Shown piece after piece: positions 48,402-57,273 of a stretch of DNA of 64,000 nucleotides. Positions within the stretch are counted from its first letter, which is position 1. Each line of letters opens with the position of its first letter. The notes below the pieces were generated by a model, which had not been told where the DNA came from, searched no databases, and was given only the letters and a program-made list of their open reading frames with translations. Source of the stretch: Phenylobacterium sp. GTDB taxonomy: Bacteria > Pseudomonadota > Alphaproteobacteria > Caulobacterales > Caulobacteraceae. Both the position numbers and the translations under genes were made by a program. The stretch covers positions 1 through 64,000 of the forward strand of contig NZ_PNLB01000006.1 of assembly GCF_013822795.1 (NCBI RefSeq), read 5' to 3'.

Positions 48402-49654
48402 AGGTGGCAGTCCTCGGCGGCGGGGTGATCGGCGTCACCTCCGCCTACTACCTCGCCAAGGCCGGTCACGAGGTGACGGTGCTCGAGCGCCAGCCGGGGC
48501 CGGCGCTGGAAACCAGCTTCGCCAACGCCGGCGAGATCTCGCCGGGCTATGCCTCGCCCTGGGCCGGGCCGGGCATTCCGGCCAAGGCGGTGAAGTGGCT
48601 GCTGATGGAGCATGCGCCGCTGATCCTGCGGCCCAAGCTCGACGCGGCGACGATCGGCTGGTTGCTGTCGATCCTGCGCAACTGCACCGAGGGCCGCTAT
48701 GCGCTCAACAAGAGCCGCATGGTGCGGCTGGCGGAGTACAGCCGCGACCTGCTGATCGCCCTGCGGGCCGACACCGGTATCGCCTATGACGAGCGCAGCC
48801 GCGGCACGCTGCAGCTGTTCCGCACCCAGGCGCAGATGGACGGCATCGGCAAGGACGTCGAGGTGCTGAAGTCCTATGGCGTGCCCTACGAGGTGCTGGA
48901 CGCCGCCGGTTGCGCCGTCGCGGAGCCCGGCCTCGTCAACGCGCTGGAGCCGATCGTCGGCGGCCTGCGGCTGCCCAACGACGAGACGGGCGACTGTTTC
49001 AAGTTCACCAATGCGCTCGCCGAGCTGGCCAAGGGGCTGGGCGTCGAGTTCCAGTACGACACCGCCATCGCCGGCCTGCGTAAGGAGGGCGACCAGATCG
49101 CCGCCGTGCGGACCAGCCGCGGCGAGGTGAGCGCCGACGCCTTCCTGGTGGCCATGGGCAGCTATTCGCCCGCTCTGGTTCGGCCCTTCGGGATGAAGCT
49201 GCCGGTCTATCCGGTGAAGGGTTACTCGATCACCGCCCCGATCCTCGACGCCGAGCGCGCGCCAGTCTCGACCCTGCTGGACGAGAGCTACAAGGTGGCG
49301 ATCACCCGGCTGGGCGACCGCATCCGGGTCGGCGGCATGGCCGAGATTTCCGGCTTCAACAACGACCTGCATCCGCGGCGGCGGCGGACGCTGGAGCATT
49401 CCATGCAGAGCCTGTTCCCCGGGGCGGGCGACGCCGCGGCGGCGAGCTTCTGGTCGGGCCTGCGGCCGATGACGCCGGACGGCACCCCCGTGGTCGGCGC
49501 CACGCCGGTCCGAAACCTCTACCTCAACACTGGACACGGCACCCTCGGCTGGACGATGGCCTGCGGATCAGGGCAGGTGATCGCCGACGTGATCAGCGGC
49601 GTTGCGAGCGCCATCGACACCCGGGATCTGGCGATCTCGCGATATTCAAACTGA
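48398..49654 (+). CDS. dadA: D-amino acid dehydrogenase
   Basis: DadA is a membrane-associated flavoenzyme that oxidises D-alanine to pyruvate and ammonia through an imine, passing electrons to the respiratory chain. The 418-residue product has the FAD-binding [18 protein letters not shown] at the N-terminus, [20 protein letters not shown], and [20 protein letters not shown] near the C-terminus, all DadA hallmarks. Its start overlaps the alr stop. The following RidA enzyme could hydrolyse the imine intermediate. Confidence 0.95.
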   Translation: MKVAVLGGGVIGVTSAYYLAKAGHEVTVLERQPGPALETSFANAGEISPGYASPWAGPGIPAKAVKWLLMEHAPLILRPKLDAATIGWLLSILRNCTEGRYALNKSRMVRLAEYSRDLLIALRADTGIAYDERSRGTLQLFRTQAQMDGIGKDVEVLKSYGVPYEVLDAAGCAVAEPGLVNALEPIVGGLRLPNDETGDCFKFTNALAELAKGLGVEFQYDTAIAGLRKEGDQIAAVRTSRGEVSADAFLVAMGSYSPALVRPFGMKLPVYPVKGYSITAPILDAERAPVSTLLDESYKVAITRLGDRIRVGGMAEISGFNNDLHPRRRRTLEHSMQSLFPGAGDAAAASFWSGLRPMTPDGTPVVGATPVRNLYLNTGHGTLGWTMACGSGQVIADVISGVASAIDTRDLAISRYSN

Positions 49655-49670
49655 GAAGGAAATGAGCCCC

Positions 49671-50015
49671 ATGGCGATCGAACGTATCGAAGCCGGCCCC
49701 CGCATGAGCCAGGCCGTCGTCCACGGCGACACGGTCTATCTGGCCGGCCAGGTCGGCGCGCCGGGCGAAAGCGTCACCGCCCAGACGCAGGCGGTGCTGG
49801 CCCAGATCGAAAAGCTGCTGGCGCAGACCGGCAGTGAGAAGTCGAAGATCCTGACCGCCACCATCTGGCTGGCCGACATGGCCGACTTCGCGGAAATGAA
49901 CGCGGTGTGGGACAAGTGGGTCGACGGCAAGGACGCCCCGGCCCGCGCCACCGGCGAGGCCAAGCTGGCGACCCCGGACTACAAGGTCGAGATCATCATC
50001 GTCGCCGCCCGCTAA
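49671..50015 (+). CDS. ridA: RidA family enamine/imine deaminase
   Basis: A 114-residue RidA (YjgF/YER057c/UK114) protein. These trimeric enzymes hydrolyse reactive enamine/imine intermediates. Features are GDTVYLAGQVG, QAVLAQIEKLLAQTGSEKSKI and PARATGEAKLATPDYKVEI, with Arg in PARATGEA as the predicted substrate-carboxylate ligand. ATG at 49671 stands nine bases after AAGGAA; the ATG at 49662 would abut the ribosome site. Placed directly after dadA, it probably clears 2-iminopropionate made by DadA. A strong terminator follows. Confidence 0.9.
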   Translation: MAIERIEAGPRMSQAVVHGDTVYLAGQVGAPGESVTAQTQAVLAQIEKLLAQTGSEKSKILTATIWLADMADFAEMNAVWDKWVDGKDAPARATGEAKLATPDYKVEIIIVAAR

Positions 50016-50036
50016 GTCGGCGAAGATCGAGGCGAG

Positions 50037-50068
50037 AGGCCCGGCGGCAAGCTCCGCCGGGCCTTTTT
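50037..50068 (+). terminator. Rho-independent terminator of alr-dadA-ridA
   Basis: A perfect 11-base-pair stem (AGGCCCGGCGG / CCGCCGGGCCT) with a 6-base loop is followed by five T residues, 22 bases after the ridA stop codon. Confidence 0.92.
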
Positions 50069-50168
50069 CATGCCCGAAGCAAGACGCGGCCGCGTGGCGT
50101 GGAACCAGCGCCGCGCGACCGAATTGGTGAAGCGACGAAATGGCGTCGGATCCCCTGGAGGGCTTCCC

Positions 50169-51188
50169 ATGATGATGAAAGCCGCGGTCGCGCGCGCCTT
50201 CGGCCAGCCGTTGACCATCGAGGAGTTGCCAGTACCGCAGCCGGGGCCAGGCGAGGTGCTGGTCAAGGTGGTCGCGTGCGGCGTCTGCCACACCGACCTG
50301 CACGCCATCGACGGCGACTGGCCGGTCAAGCCGACCTTGCCGCTGGTGCCGGGGCATGAGGGCGTCGGCCACGTCGCCGCGGTGGGCGCCGGGGTCGCCG
50401 ACCTGAAGGAGGGCGACGCCGTCGGCGTGCCCTGGCTCTACGACGCCTGCCGGGCCTGCGAGTACTGCGAGACCGGCTGGGAGACCCTGTGCACCCGCCA
50501 GCGCAACACCGGTTACAGCGTCAACGGGGCCTATGCGCAGTACGTTCTGGCCAGCGCCCCCTTCGTCGGGCGCCTGCCGAAGGACGTCGACTTTGTGGCT
50601 ATGGCGCCGATCCTTTGCGCCGGGGTGACGACCTATAAGGGCCTGAAGGAAACCGAGGCGCGGCCCGGCGAGTGGGTGGTGATTTCCGGCATCGGCGGTC
50701 TGGGGCATGTGGCGATCCAGTACGCCAAGGCCATGGGCCTGAACGTCGTGGCGATCGACGTCGCTCAGGACAAGCTGGACCTGGCGTCCCATCTGGGCGC
50801 GGACTTGGCGATCGACGCGCGCCAGCCAGACGCGGTCGAGCGCGTGCAGCGGGTGACGGACGGCGGCGCGCACGGCGTGCTGGTCACCGCAGTGTCGCCA
50901 CCGGCCTTCCAGCAGGCCATCGCCTGCGCGCGGCGGCGTGGCACGGTGGCTCTGGTCGGCCTGCCGCCCGGCGATTTTCCGACCCCCATTTTCGACGTGG
51001 TGCTCAAGCGCATCACGGTGCGCGGCTCGATCGTCGGCACGCGCCGGGACCTGACGGAGTCGATCGCCTTCGCCGCCGACGGCAAGGTGAGGGCGACCGT
51101 GACCGCCCGGCCCCTGGCCGAGGTCAACGCCGTGCTGGACGACCTGCGGGGCGGCCGGATCGAAGGGCGCGTGGCGCTGACGATGTAG
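50169..51188 (+). CDS. adhP: Zinc-dependent alcohol dehydrogenase (AdhP type)
   Basis: A 339-residue medium-chain NAD-dependent alcohol dehydrogenase. Catalytic zinc ligands are in ACGVCHTDLHA and PGHEGVGHV, the structural zinc Cys cluster in CRACEYCETGWETLC, and the Rossmann motif in ISGIGGLGHVAIQYAKAMG. The residue pattern matches the AdhP/propanol-preferring group. GGAGGG six bases before 50169 supports this ATG; the frame is open back to 50070 but those residues do not fit. Three ATG codons follow in a row. No clear operon partner. Confidence 0.92.
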   Translation: MMMKAAVARAFGQPLTIEELPVPQPGPGEVLVKVVACGVCHTDLHAIDGDWPVKPTLPLVPGHEGVGHVAAVGAGVADLKEGDAVGVPWLYDACRACEYCETGWETLCTRQRNTGYSVNGAYAQYVLASAPFVGRLPKDVDFVAMAPILCAGVTTYKGLKETEARPGEWVVISGIGGLGHVAIQYAKAMGLNVVAIDVAQDKLDLASHLGADLAIDARQPDAVERVQRVTDGGAHGVLVTAVSPPAFQQAIACARRRGTVALVGLPPGDFPTPIFDVVLKRITVRGSIVGTRRDLTESIAFAADGKVRATVTARPLAEVNAVLDDLRGGRIEGRVALTM

Positions 51189-51230
51189 TCGCGATAAGTC
51201 GGAGCCTGGCTAGACCCAGGCGGATTCGCG

Positions 51231-51578
51231 ATGACGACGACGATCTACGGCATCAAGGCGTGCGACACGATGAAGAAGGCGCGCACCTGGCTGGACGATC
51301 ATGGCGTGGCCTATGCCTTCCACGACTACAAGGCGGTCGGGATCGACCGCGCCAGCCTGGAGCGCTGGGCCGGCCAGGTGGGCTGGGAGGTGCTGCTGAA
51401 CCGCTCGGGCACCACGTTCCGCAAGCTGGCCGACGCCGACAAGGCCGACCTGAACCAGGACAAGGCCATCGCGCTGATGTTGGCCCAACCGTCGATGATC
51501 AAGCGCCCGGTGTTGGACGTCGGCGGCCAGCTATTGGTCGGCTTCAAGCCAGACGCCTACGCGGCGAAGTTCAGCTAG
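51231..51578 (+). CDS. ArsC/Spx-like thioredoxin-fold protein (YffB type)
   Basis: A 115-residue protein of the ArsC superfamily. The single N-terminal Cys lies in IYGIKACDTMKKARTWL, the family form CxxxKKA; LLNRSGTTFRKL and PSMIKRPVLD follow, typical of Spx/YffB proteins. It lacks the Arg triad expected in true arsenate reductases and is not next to ars genes, so arsenate reduction is unlikely. Role unknown, possibly thiol-redox. Forty-two bases after adhP on the same strand. Confidence 0.85.
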   Translation: MTTTIYGIKACDTMKKARTWLDDHGVAYAFHDYKAVGIDRASLERWAGQVGWEVLLNRSGTTFRKLADADKADLNQDKAIALMLAQPSMIKRPVLDVGGQLLVGFKPDAYAAKFS

Positions 51579-51704
51579 ATTGAGGCTGGGGGCTAACATG
51601 AAGAACATTTCATGCGCCCGCCTGCATCCGTACGCTTAGGCCGGCGCCTCTTCCCATCAGAACGGGGCCGATGAGCCATCCGCACTGAGAGAAGGAAGAG
51701 CACA

Positions 51705-52076
51705 ATGGAAGGCATCCTGGTCCCACTAGGGTTCTTCGCAATGGTCGCCGCGATCGTCATCGTGCCGCGATATCTGAAGAGCCTGGAGCGTCAGAAGCTC
51801 CAGGAGACGCTGCGCGCCTCGATCGAGAAGGGCGCCGAACTGCCGCCCGAGGTCGTCCAGGCGCTGACCAGCGACGCCAAGGCGCCGCCCTCGTCCTATC
51901 GCGACATGCGCGCCGGGATCATCTGGCTGGGCGTGGCGGTCGGTTTCGCCTCGCTGGGCGTGGCGGTGTCGTTCAACGAGCCGGACGCGCTCTATCCGAT
52001 GCTGGGCGTGGCGGCGTTCCCGGGCTTCATCGGCCTGGCGCTGATCGCGCTGTCGTTCATCTCCCGCGGCAAGTAG
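51705..52076 (+). CDS. Small membrane protein (DUF6249-like)
   Basis: A 123-residue protein with an N-terminal membrane helix (MEGILVPLGFFAMVAAIVIV), a short cytoplasmic segment (about 22-60, LKSLERQKLQETLRASIEKG), and two C-terminal helices (GIIWLGVAVGFASLGVAVSF; FPGFIGLALIALSFI). It resembles DUF6249 proteins that accompany sigma-factor genes. The start has GAGAAGGAAG upstream. A sigma factor gene follows 27 bases later and a second membrane protein after that, so the three likely form an operon, with this protein a candidate membrane component of the sigma circuit. Confidence 0.8.
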   Translation: MEGILVPLGFFAMVAAIVIVPRYLKSLERQKLQETLRASIEKGAELPPEVVQALTSDAKAPPSSYRDMRAGIIWLGVAVGFASLGVAVSFNEPDALYPMLGVAAFPGFIGLALIALSFISRGK

Positions 52077-52103
52077 CCCGCAAAGGGGAGGGGAAAGCCC
52101 CTG

Positions 52104-52685
52104 ATGTCGGGCTCTCAAAACAACAGGCTGGCAAGCGCCCACGACGTGGAATTGGCCGCGCTGGCCGCGGCGGGCGACCGCTCGGCGTTCGGCGAGCTGG
52201 TCCGCCGGCACGGCTCGGCGGTGCGCGGCCTGCTGCGCCGGATGGGCGCGCCGCCGGCGGAAGCCGACGACGTGGCGCAGGACGCGTTCCTGACGGCCTT
52301 CGAGCGGATCGGCGAGTTCCGCGGCCAGGGGACGTTCGTCGCCTGGGTCCGCAAGATCGCAGCGCGCGCCTATCTGCGCCGCCTGCAGCGCGAGCGGAAG
52401 ATCGCGGCGCTGACCGCGGCGGACGAGGCCGAGGATGTCGCCGCGCCGCCCGACGCCGCAGGCCGGATGGACCTGGACGACGCCTTGCGGGGGCTGGGTG
52501 CTGCGGAGCGGATCTGCGTGTCGATGTGCTACGGCGCGGGGCTCTCCCACGCGGAAGCCGCCGACGCCTTGAATCTGCCGCTTGGAACGGTCAAGTCCCA
52601 TGTCAAACGTGGTCTGGAGAAGCTCCGAGCGCGATTGGCGCCGGCCGATGGCGCTCCGCTGGAAGGGAGGCGCGGAAATGGTTGA
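52104..52685 (+). CDS. ECF-type RNA polymerase sigma factor
   Basis: A 193-residue sigma-70 family factor with only regions 2 and 4. Region 2 covers GDRSAFGELVRRHGSAVRGLL and DDVAQDAFLTAFERIGEFRG; region 4 covers DLDDALRGLGAAERICVSM and SHAEAADALNLPLGTVKSH, the helix-turn-helix. It directs polymerase to a specific promoter set that I cannot name. Its end overlaps by eight bases the gene for a membrane protein, the probable regulator of its activity. Confidence 0.92.
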   Translation: MSGSQNNRLASAHDVELAALAAAGDRSAFGELVRRHGSAVRGLLRRMGAPPAEADDVAQDAFLTAFERIGEFRGQGTFVAWVRKIAARAYLRRLQRERKIAALTAADEAEDVAAPPDAAGRMDLDDALRGLGAAERICVSMCYGAGLSHAEAADALNLPLGTVKSHVKRGLEKLRARLAPADGAPLEGRRGNG

Positions 52686-53058
52686 GCTCGAATTCGAGCG
52701 GCGTCTTGAACGCCTTTTCGCTGAACCGCCCGCCTTCTCGGACGAGAAGGCTTTCGCCGTTTCAGTGGAGCGCAAGCTGAACCGCGGCTGGAACATCCGC
52801 CGCTGGATCATCGGCGCCGCGGGGCTGGCCGGCGGCGTCATCGGCGCCAGCCAGCTGATCATGTCGAACTTCGTCCATCAGGTGGAAAACGCGTCGGAAG
52901 GCTCGACGCGGCTGCTCCAGGCCGGGGTGCAGCAATTGGCCCCGCGCTCAGATCTGCTTGCAGCGCTGCCGGCGGGGTCTTCCGTGGTATGGATCGCCAG
53001 CGGAATGGCGGTGCTCGCCATCGGCTTCGTGGTGACCCGAGTGTTCGAGGAGTTCTAG
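52678..53058 (+). CDS. Two-helix membrane protein, putative anti-sigma partner
   Basis: A 126-residue protein with a charged cytoplasmic N-terminus (about 1-38, [19 protein letters not shown]), two membrane helices (near 41-60, [19 protein letters not shown], and 100-120) and a short periplasmic loop. GAAGGGAGG precedes the ATG, which overlaps the end of the sigma gene. Position and topology suggest an anti-sigma or sigma-modulating role, but the zinc-binding HxxxCxxC motif of classical anti-sigma proteins is absent, so this is inference from context. Confidence 0.75.
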   Translation: MVELEFERRLERLFAEPPAFSDEKAFAVSVERKLNRGWNIRRWIIGAAGLAGGVIGASQLIMSNFVHQVENASEGSTRLLQAGVQQLAPRSDLLAALPAGSSVVWIASGMAVLAIGFVVTRVFEEF

Positions 53059-53060
53059 CC

Positions 53061-53888
53061 ATGTCGGCTCAGCGTCAGGAAATGGTCAGGCGCATTGCGG
53101 CGCCGGATATCGCCGCCCGGAAGGGTGGAGTGCCGGTGGTCTGCCTCACGGCGTATACGGCCCCGATGGCCGAGTTGCTCGACGAGCACTGCGACCTGCT
53201 GCTGGTCGGCGACTCGCTGGGCATGGTCGTGCACGGCCTGCCCAACACGGTCGGCGTGACGCTGGAGATGATGATCCTGCATGGCCAGGCGGTCATGCGG
53301 ACGTCGAAGCGGGCGATGGTGGTCGTCGACATGCCGTTCGGCTCGTACGAGGGCTCGCCCGAAGTCGCCTACGCCAACGCGGCGCGGGTGATGAAGGAGA
53401 CCGGCGCCCAGGCGATCAAGGTCGAGAGCGGTCCGACTGTGGTTGAGACCATCGACTACCTGGTCAAGCGCGGCATCCCGGTCATGGGTCACGTCGGCCT
53501 GCGCCCGCAGGCGGTGCACGTCGACGGCGGCTTCAAGGCCAAGGGCAAGGGCGGCGACGAGCGCGCCCGCATCCTGCAGGAGGCCAAGGCCACCGCGGAG
53601 GCCGGCGCCTTTGCGGTCGTGGTCGAGGGCGTCGCCGAGGGCCTGGCCCGCGAGATCACCGAGGCGATCTCGGTTCCGACCATCGGCATCGGCGCTTCGG
53701 CCGGCTGCGACGGCCAGATCCTGGTCACCGACGATATGCTGGGTCTGTTCGACTGGACCCCGAAGTTCGTGCGCCGCTACGGCGACCTGCGCGGCGAGAT
53801 CAGCAAGGCGGTCGCCGGCTATGCCGACGACGTGCGCGCGCGCCGCTTCCCCGGGCCGGCCGAGATCTACTTCGCCAAGGCTGGCTAG
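53061..53888 (+). CDS. panB: 3-methyl-2-oxobutanoate hydroxymethyltransferase
   Basis: PanB makes ketopantoate from alpha-ketoisovalerate using methylene-tetrahydrofolate, the first step of pantothenate synthesis. The 275-residue product shows [19 protein letters not shown], the metal-binding [34 protein letters not shown] and the catalytic Glu in [24 protein letters not shown] is typical. ATG at 53061 is two bases after the previous stop codon. No panC or panD is nearby; coaD in this window acts later in the same route to coenzyme A. It overlaps the convergent regulator gene by four bases. Confidence 0.96.
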   Translation: MSAQRQEMVRRIAAPDIAARKGGVPVVCLTAYTAPMAELLDEHCDLLLVGDSLGMVVHGLPNTVGVTLEMMILHGQAVMRTSKRAMVVVDMPFGSYEGSPEVAYANAARVMKETGAQAIKVESGPTVVETIDYLVKRGIPVMGHVGLRPQAVHVDGGFKAKGKGGDERARILQEAKATAEAGAFAVVVEGVAEGLAREITEAISVPTIGIGASAGCDGQILVTDDMLGLFDWTPKFVRRYGDLRGEISKAVAGYADDVRARRFPGPAEIYFAKAG

Positions 53889-54145
53889 AGCCTTCGTAGT
53901 CCTGAAACGTCCAGCCCCGGCTCGAACAGGATCCGGGGCGAGACGTGCAGCGCAGTGATTAGCGCGTGCATCTGCGCCGAGGGCAGCCGCCATCGGCCAT
54001 GCTCGGCCATCGACAGCTGCGCGTGCGGAATCCTCGCCCGGTCGGCGAGATCGTCGAGCGCCAAGCCTCTGGCCTCTCGGACGGCTTTCAGTCTCCGGCC
54101 GACGGCTTCGAGGTCCGCGCTGACCGGAGGCAGCGATATGATCAT
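53885..54145 (-). CDS. XRE-family helix-turn-helix regulator
   Basis: An 86-residue protein with a Cro/C1-type DNA-binding domain (about 13-68): [20 protein letters not shown], then [18 protein letters not shown] as the recognition region. There is no effector domain. ATG at 54145 follows GGGAGGACC. A start at 54202 would add 19 residues. It is a free-standing small repressor of unknown target; a palindrome about 64 bases upstream could be its own operator. Confidence 0.85.
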   Translation of the reverse strand: MIISLPPVSADLEAVGRRLKAVREARGLALDDLADRARIPHAQLSMAEHGRWRLPSAQMHALITALHVSPRILFEPGLDVSGLRRL

Positions 54146-54448
54146 CGCCGGTCCTCCCTGATGGGTGAAGCTTAGGGCCGATCCAGCGCTCCGCCCAATC
54201 AACTTATCCTATTGAATAGATAGATAGTTTCGATGCTGCGGCGCTGTGGCGGTGCGGTGTGCACCTCCATGTGTCAGCTTCATTCGCACAACGACAATCT
54301 ACGCAAAAACAATGCGTTGTGTGGTTGTTCTAAGGTGCGTGCGGCGCGAGCGAACGTCGCCGAAGCGACAGGCGATACGCGCTCCGATCGCCGCAGCGTG
54401 GCGAAATCCGGTTTCGCGCCGGCTCGAACGCACACTAGTTTCAGCGCG
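54146..54448. other. 303-base intergenic region between divergent regulator and symporter genes
   Basis: No gene can be supported here. It holds an AT-rich patch at 54200-54230 with the palindrome CTATTGAATAG (54209-54219) followed by three GATA-type repeats, and an inverted CACAACG/CGTTGTG pair near 54285-54320. These are likely promoter and operator elements for the two divergent genes. Confidence 0.5.
54209..54219. promoter_or_regulatory. Palindrome upstream of the XRE regulator
   Basis: CTATTGAATAG is a perfect 11-base palindrome in a patch of unusually low GC, 64 bases upstream of the XRE start codon. It fits an operator for a small Cro-like dimer. Confidence 0.35.
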
Positions 54449-55711
54449 ATGGCCAAGCTTCTGAACGTGATCCGGGCGGCCGGCGCCCAGACGACCGTAC
54501 GTATCCTGCTGGCGCTGGTCGCCGGGCTGATGGTGGGCGCGGCGCTGGCCGAGCATCCGTCGATCGACCGGATCATCGCGGTCGCCGACCCGATCGGCGG
54601 CTTGTGGCTCGACGCCTTGCGGATGACGATCGTGCCGCTGGTGTTCTCGCTGCTGGTGGTCGGCGTGTCAGCGGCGGCCGGGACGGCTGCGGCGGGCGGC
54701 ACGGCGGCGCGGGCGCTCGGCCTGTTTGGAGCGCTGCTGCTGGCCAGCGCGCTGTTCTCGGCGCTGGCGGTGTCAGGCGTGCTAGCGGCCTGGCCAGCGC
54801 CGCAGGCGGCGGTCGCCGGCCTGCGCGAAGCAGCCGGCCATTCAACCCAGAAAGTGCCCGATTTCCCGACCATGGGCGCGTGGCTGCGCGCCTTCATCCC
54901 GACCAACCCGATCGAAGCGGCGGCCGAGACCAACATGGCCCCGCTGGTGGTGTTCGCGCTGCTGTTCGGGCTGGCGCTGACCCGCATCCGCACCGAGCTG
55001 CGCAACGGGCTGACCAACGTCTTCCAGGCGGTGATGGACACCATGCTGGTGCTGGTCCAGTGGGTGCTGCTGGTCGCGCCGATCGGGGTGTTCGCCCTGG
55101 CCCTGATCGTAGGCGCCAAGGCGGGTTTCGGCGCGGCCGGCGCGCTAGGGCACTACATTCTGATCCTGTCGGGCGTCTGCATCGCCGTCGGGCTGCTGTC
55201 CTATCTGCTGGCCCTGGCCGCCGGCGTGCCGCTGCTGGCCTTCGCCCGCGCTGCTGCCCCGGCCCAGGCGGTGGCGTTTTCGACCCAGTCCTCGATCGCC
55301 TCGCTACCGGCGATGATCGCCGGTACGCGCCAGCTGGGCGCGTCCGAGGCCAGCATCGGCGTCGTGCTGCCGCTGGCCGTGTCGCTGTTTCGGATCACCA
55401 GTCCGGCGGCGAACCTCGGTGTGGCGATCTACTGCGCCCATGTCTTCGGCGTGCCGTTGAACGCGGCGCTGCTGGCGGCGGGGATCGGCGTGGCCGCGGT
55501 GATCAGCCTGGCCTCGGTCGGGCTGCCGGGCCAGATCACCTTCTTCACCACCACCGGTCCGATCTGCCTGATCATGGGGGTGCCGCTGGAACTGCTGCCG
55601 ATCCTGCTGGCCGTGGAAACGATCCCGGACATCTTCCGCACGGTTGGCAATGTCACCGCCGACATGGCGGTCACCTGCCTGGCCAAGGGCGTCGAGGGCG
55701 CACCGAAGTGA
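54449..55711 (+). CDS. Dicarboxylate/amino acid:cation symporter (DAACS family)
   Basis: A 420-residue sodium- or proton-coupled symporter of the GltP/DctA fold with about eight helices and two re-entrant hairpins. Motifs are LRMTIVPLVFSLLVVGVSAA, FIPTNPIEAAAETNMAPLVV, AFSTQSSIASLPAMIAG (hairpin 1 serine-rich) and FFTTTGPICLIMGVPLE. Substrate may be glutamate, aspartate or C4-dicarboxylates. The ATG at 54449 matches the family start; the frame is open to 54233 but that part is Cys/Arg-rich. Its stop codon overlaps the TetR gene GTG (GTGA), so the regulator is co-translated. Confidence 0.9.
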   Translation: MAKLLNVIRAAGAQTTVRILLALVAGLMVGAALAEHPSIDRIIAVADPIGGLWLDALRMTIVPLVFSLLVVGVSAAAGTAAAGGTAARALGLFGALLLASALFSALAVSGVLAAWPAPQAAVAGLREAAGHSTQKVPDFPTMGAWLRAFIPTNPIEAAAETNMAPLVVFALLFGLALTRIRTELRNGLTNVFQAVMDTMLVLVQWVLLVAPIGVFALALIVGAKAGFGAAGALGHYILILSGVCIAVGLLSYLLALAAGVPLLAFARAAAPAQAVAFSTQSSIASLPAMIAGTRQLGASEASIGVVLPLAVSLFRITSPAANLGVAIYCAHVFGVPLNAALLAAGIGVAAVISLASVGLPGQITFFTTTGPICLIMGVPLELLPILLAVETIPDIFRTVGNVTADMAVTCLAKGVEGAPK

Positions 55712-56397
55712 GCCGGGCGGCCGAACCAGCGCCCCCCGGCCGCGGTCGCCGGCGCAAGGGCGAGGGCCCCGACCTGCGCAAGGCGATTCTGGACGCTGCC
55801 GAGCAGCTGTTCGCGGCGCATGGCTTCTATGGCGTGACCACCCGCCAGGTCGCCGCCGAGGCCGGCGTCGACACCGCCTTGATCCACTACTACTTCGGCG
55901 CCAAGCGCGACCTGTTCGACGCGGTGTTCGCGCGGCGGGCTGAGATTCTCAACGCCGTGCGGGTCGAGGCCATGGCGGCCTACGAAGTGCAGAGCGGCGG
56001 ACAGATGACCCCGCGCGGGGTGGTCGCCGCCTTTATCGACCCGTTGATCGAGATGTCGCTGACCGGCGAGCCGGGCTGGAAGAACTATTTCCGGCTCGTT
56101 GCGCTGGTGAACAACACGCCGGCCTGGGGCGGCGAAACGATGCACCACTATTTCGACCCCGTGGTGCACCAGTTCATCGACACCCTGCGCAAGGTCATGC
56201 CGCAGGCGCAGTCCCCGGACCTCTACTGGGGCTACCAGTTCCTGACCGGCTCGATGATGCTGGCGCTGTCGGAGACCGGCCGGATCGATCAGCTGTCGGA
56301 GGGGCTGTGCCGGTCGACCGATCTGGCGGCCGTACGGGCGCGGCTGTTCGACTACTGCGCCGCCGGCTTTGAGGCGATCGTCGCGCCAAGGGTTTGA
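55708..56397 (+). CDS. TetR-family transcriptional regulator
   Basis: A 229-residue TetR regulator. The helix-turn-helix is LRKAILDAAEQLFAAHGFYG and TTRQVAAEAGVDTALIHYYF; the C-terminal ligand domain (about 80-225) resembles the CerR/YbiH-type C-terminal domain (WKNYFRLVALVNNTP). GTG at 55708 overlaps the upstream symporter stop codon. It may repress its own operon or act on other genes; effector unknown. Confidence 0.88.
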   Translation: MSRAAEPAPPGRGRRRKGEGPDLRKAILDAAEQLFAAHGFYGVTTRQVAAEAGVDTALIHYYFGAKRDLFDAVFARRAEILNAVRVEAMAAYEVQSGGQMTPRGVVAAFIDPLIEMSLTGEPGWKNYFRLVALVNNTPAWGGETMHHYFDPVVHQFIDTLRKVMPQAQSPDLYWGYQFLTGSMMLALSETGRIDQLSEGLCRSTDLAAVRARLFDYCAAGFEAIVAPRV

Positions 56398-56496
56398 GCG
56401 GGGACGGAGCGACGGTCCGGCGTTGCAGCCGCGCGCCCACCGCTATAGGTTCCGCCGCTCTGAACACTAACGCCTATTCGCGCGGAGTCCCCCGAC

Positions 56497-57273
56497 GTGG
56501 TCGATGTCTTTGATGAAGTCGAGGAGCAGCTTCGCTCCGAGCGCTACAAGTCGATTGCGCTGAGGGTGCTGCCGATTCTCGGCGGCGTGCTGGTGGTGGC
56601 GCTGGTCGCCGCCCTGGCGGTCTGGGGCTATCAGCACTTCCGCAGCCAGGCTGCGGCCGAGGCCTCGGAAAAGTACGCGCAGGCGATCGAGGCGTTCAAC
56701 GCCGGCCGCCGCGACGATGCGATCCGTCTGTGGGGCGAGGTGGGGCAGGGCTCCTCCAAGGCCTACAAGTCGCTGGCGCTGCAGCACCTGGGCGGCCTGA
56801 AGATCGCCGACAACAAGACCGCCGAGGCGGTGAAGCTGTTCGACGAAGCCGCCGAAGCTGCGCCGAACAACATCATCGGCGACGCCGCCCGCCTCAAATC
56901 CGCCTTCGCCTTGCTGGACACGGCTCCCTACAAGGACATGGAGGCGCGCCTGACGCCGCTCACCGAAGAAGGCCGCCCCTACCGCGCCGAGGCGCGTGAG
57001 GCCCTGGCCTTTTCCAAGCTGATGGCCGGAGACCTGGCCGGCGCGCGTAGCGACTTCACGGTGATCGGGCTGATGGCCGACGCCGGCGAGGGCTCGCGCC
57101 AGCGCGCGGAAGCGGCCAAGGCCCTGATCGACTCCGGCTCGGCCAAGGCCCTGCCGGCGATCGTGAAGGCCGCCATCGCCCTGCCGCCGCCGGTGCAACT
57201 GCCGCCCGGCGCCGTCCCCCCGGGCCTCGCTCCCCAGGCCGCCCCGCAACAGTCCGCCCCCGGAGCCCAATGA
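56497..57273 (+). CDS. YfgM-like TPR membrane protein
   Basis: A 258-residue protein with a cytoplasmic N-terminus (MVDVFDEVEEQLRSERYKS), one membrane helix (about 25-45) and a periplasmic TPR-like helical region (about 50-200, e.g. KYAQAIEAFNAGRRDDAIRLW), then a Pro-rich tail. This matches YfgM, an ancillary subunit of the SecYEG translocon with PpiD in E. coli. The order yfgM-bamB-der is conserved with E. coli. GTG start; the stop overlaps the bamB ATG (ATGA). Confidence 0.88.
   Translation: MVDVFDEVEEQLRSERYKSIALRVLPILGGVLVVALVAALAVWGYQHFRSQAAAEASEKYAQAIEAFNAGRRDDAIRLWGEVGQGSSKAYKSLALQHLGGLKIADNKTAEAVKLFDEAAEAAPNNIIGDAARLKSAFALLDTAPYKDMEARLTPLTEEGRPYRAEAREALAFSKLMAGDLAGARSDFTVIGLMADAGEGSRQRAEAAKALIDSGSAKALPAIVKAAIALPPPVQLPPGAVPPGLAPQAAPQQSAPGAQ

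Noticed and set aside
51231..51578. Arsenate reductase reading of the ArsC-like protein
   Set aside because: There is no ars operon, and the sequence follows the Spx/YffB pattern without the arsenate-binding arginines.
51598..51639. 13-codon ORF (MKNISCARLHPYA) upstream of the DUF6249-like gene
   Set aside because: Too short, no clear ribosome site and no attenuator structure seen; it could be chance.
54233..54448. N-terminal extension of the DAACS symporter with several Cys residues
   Set aside because: The family starts at MAKLLNVIRAAG (54449). The upstream translation is Cys/Arg-rich with no hydrophobic or signal character and covers the promoter region.
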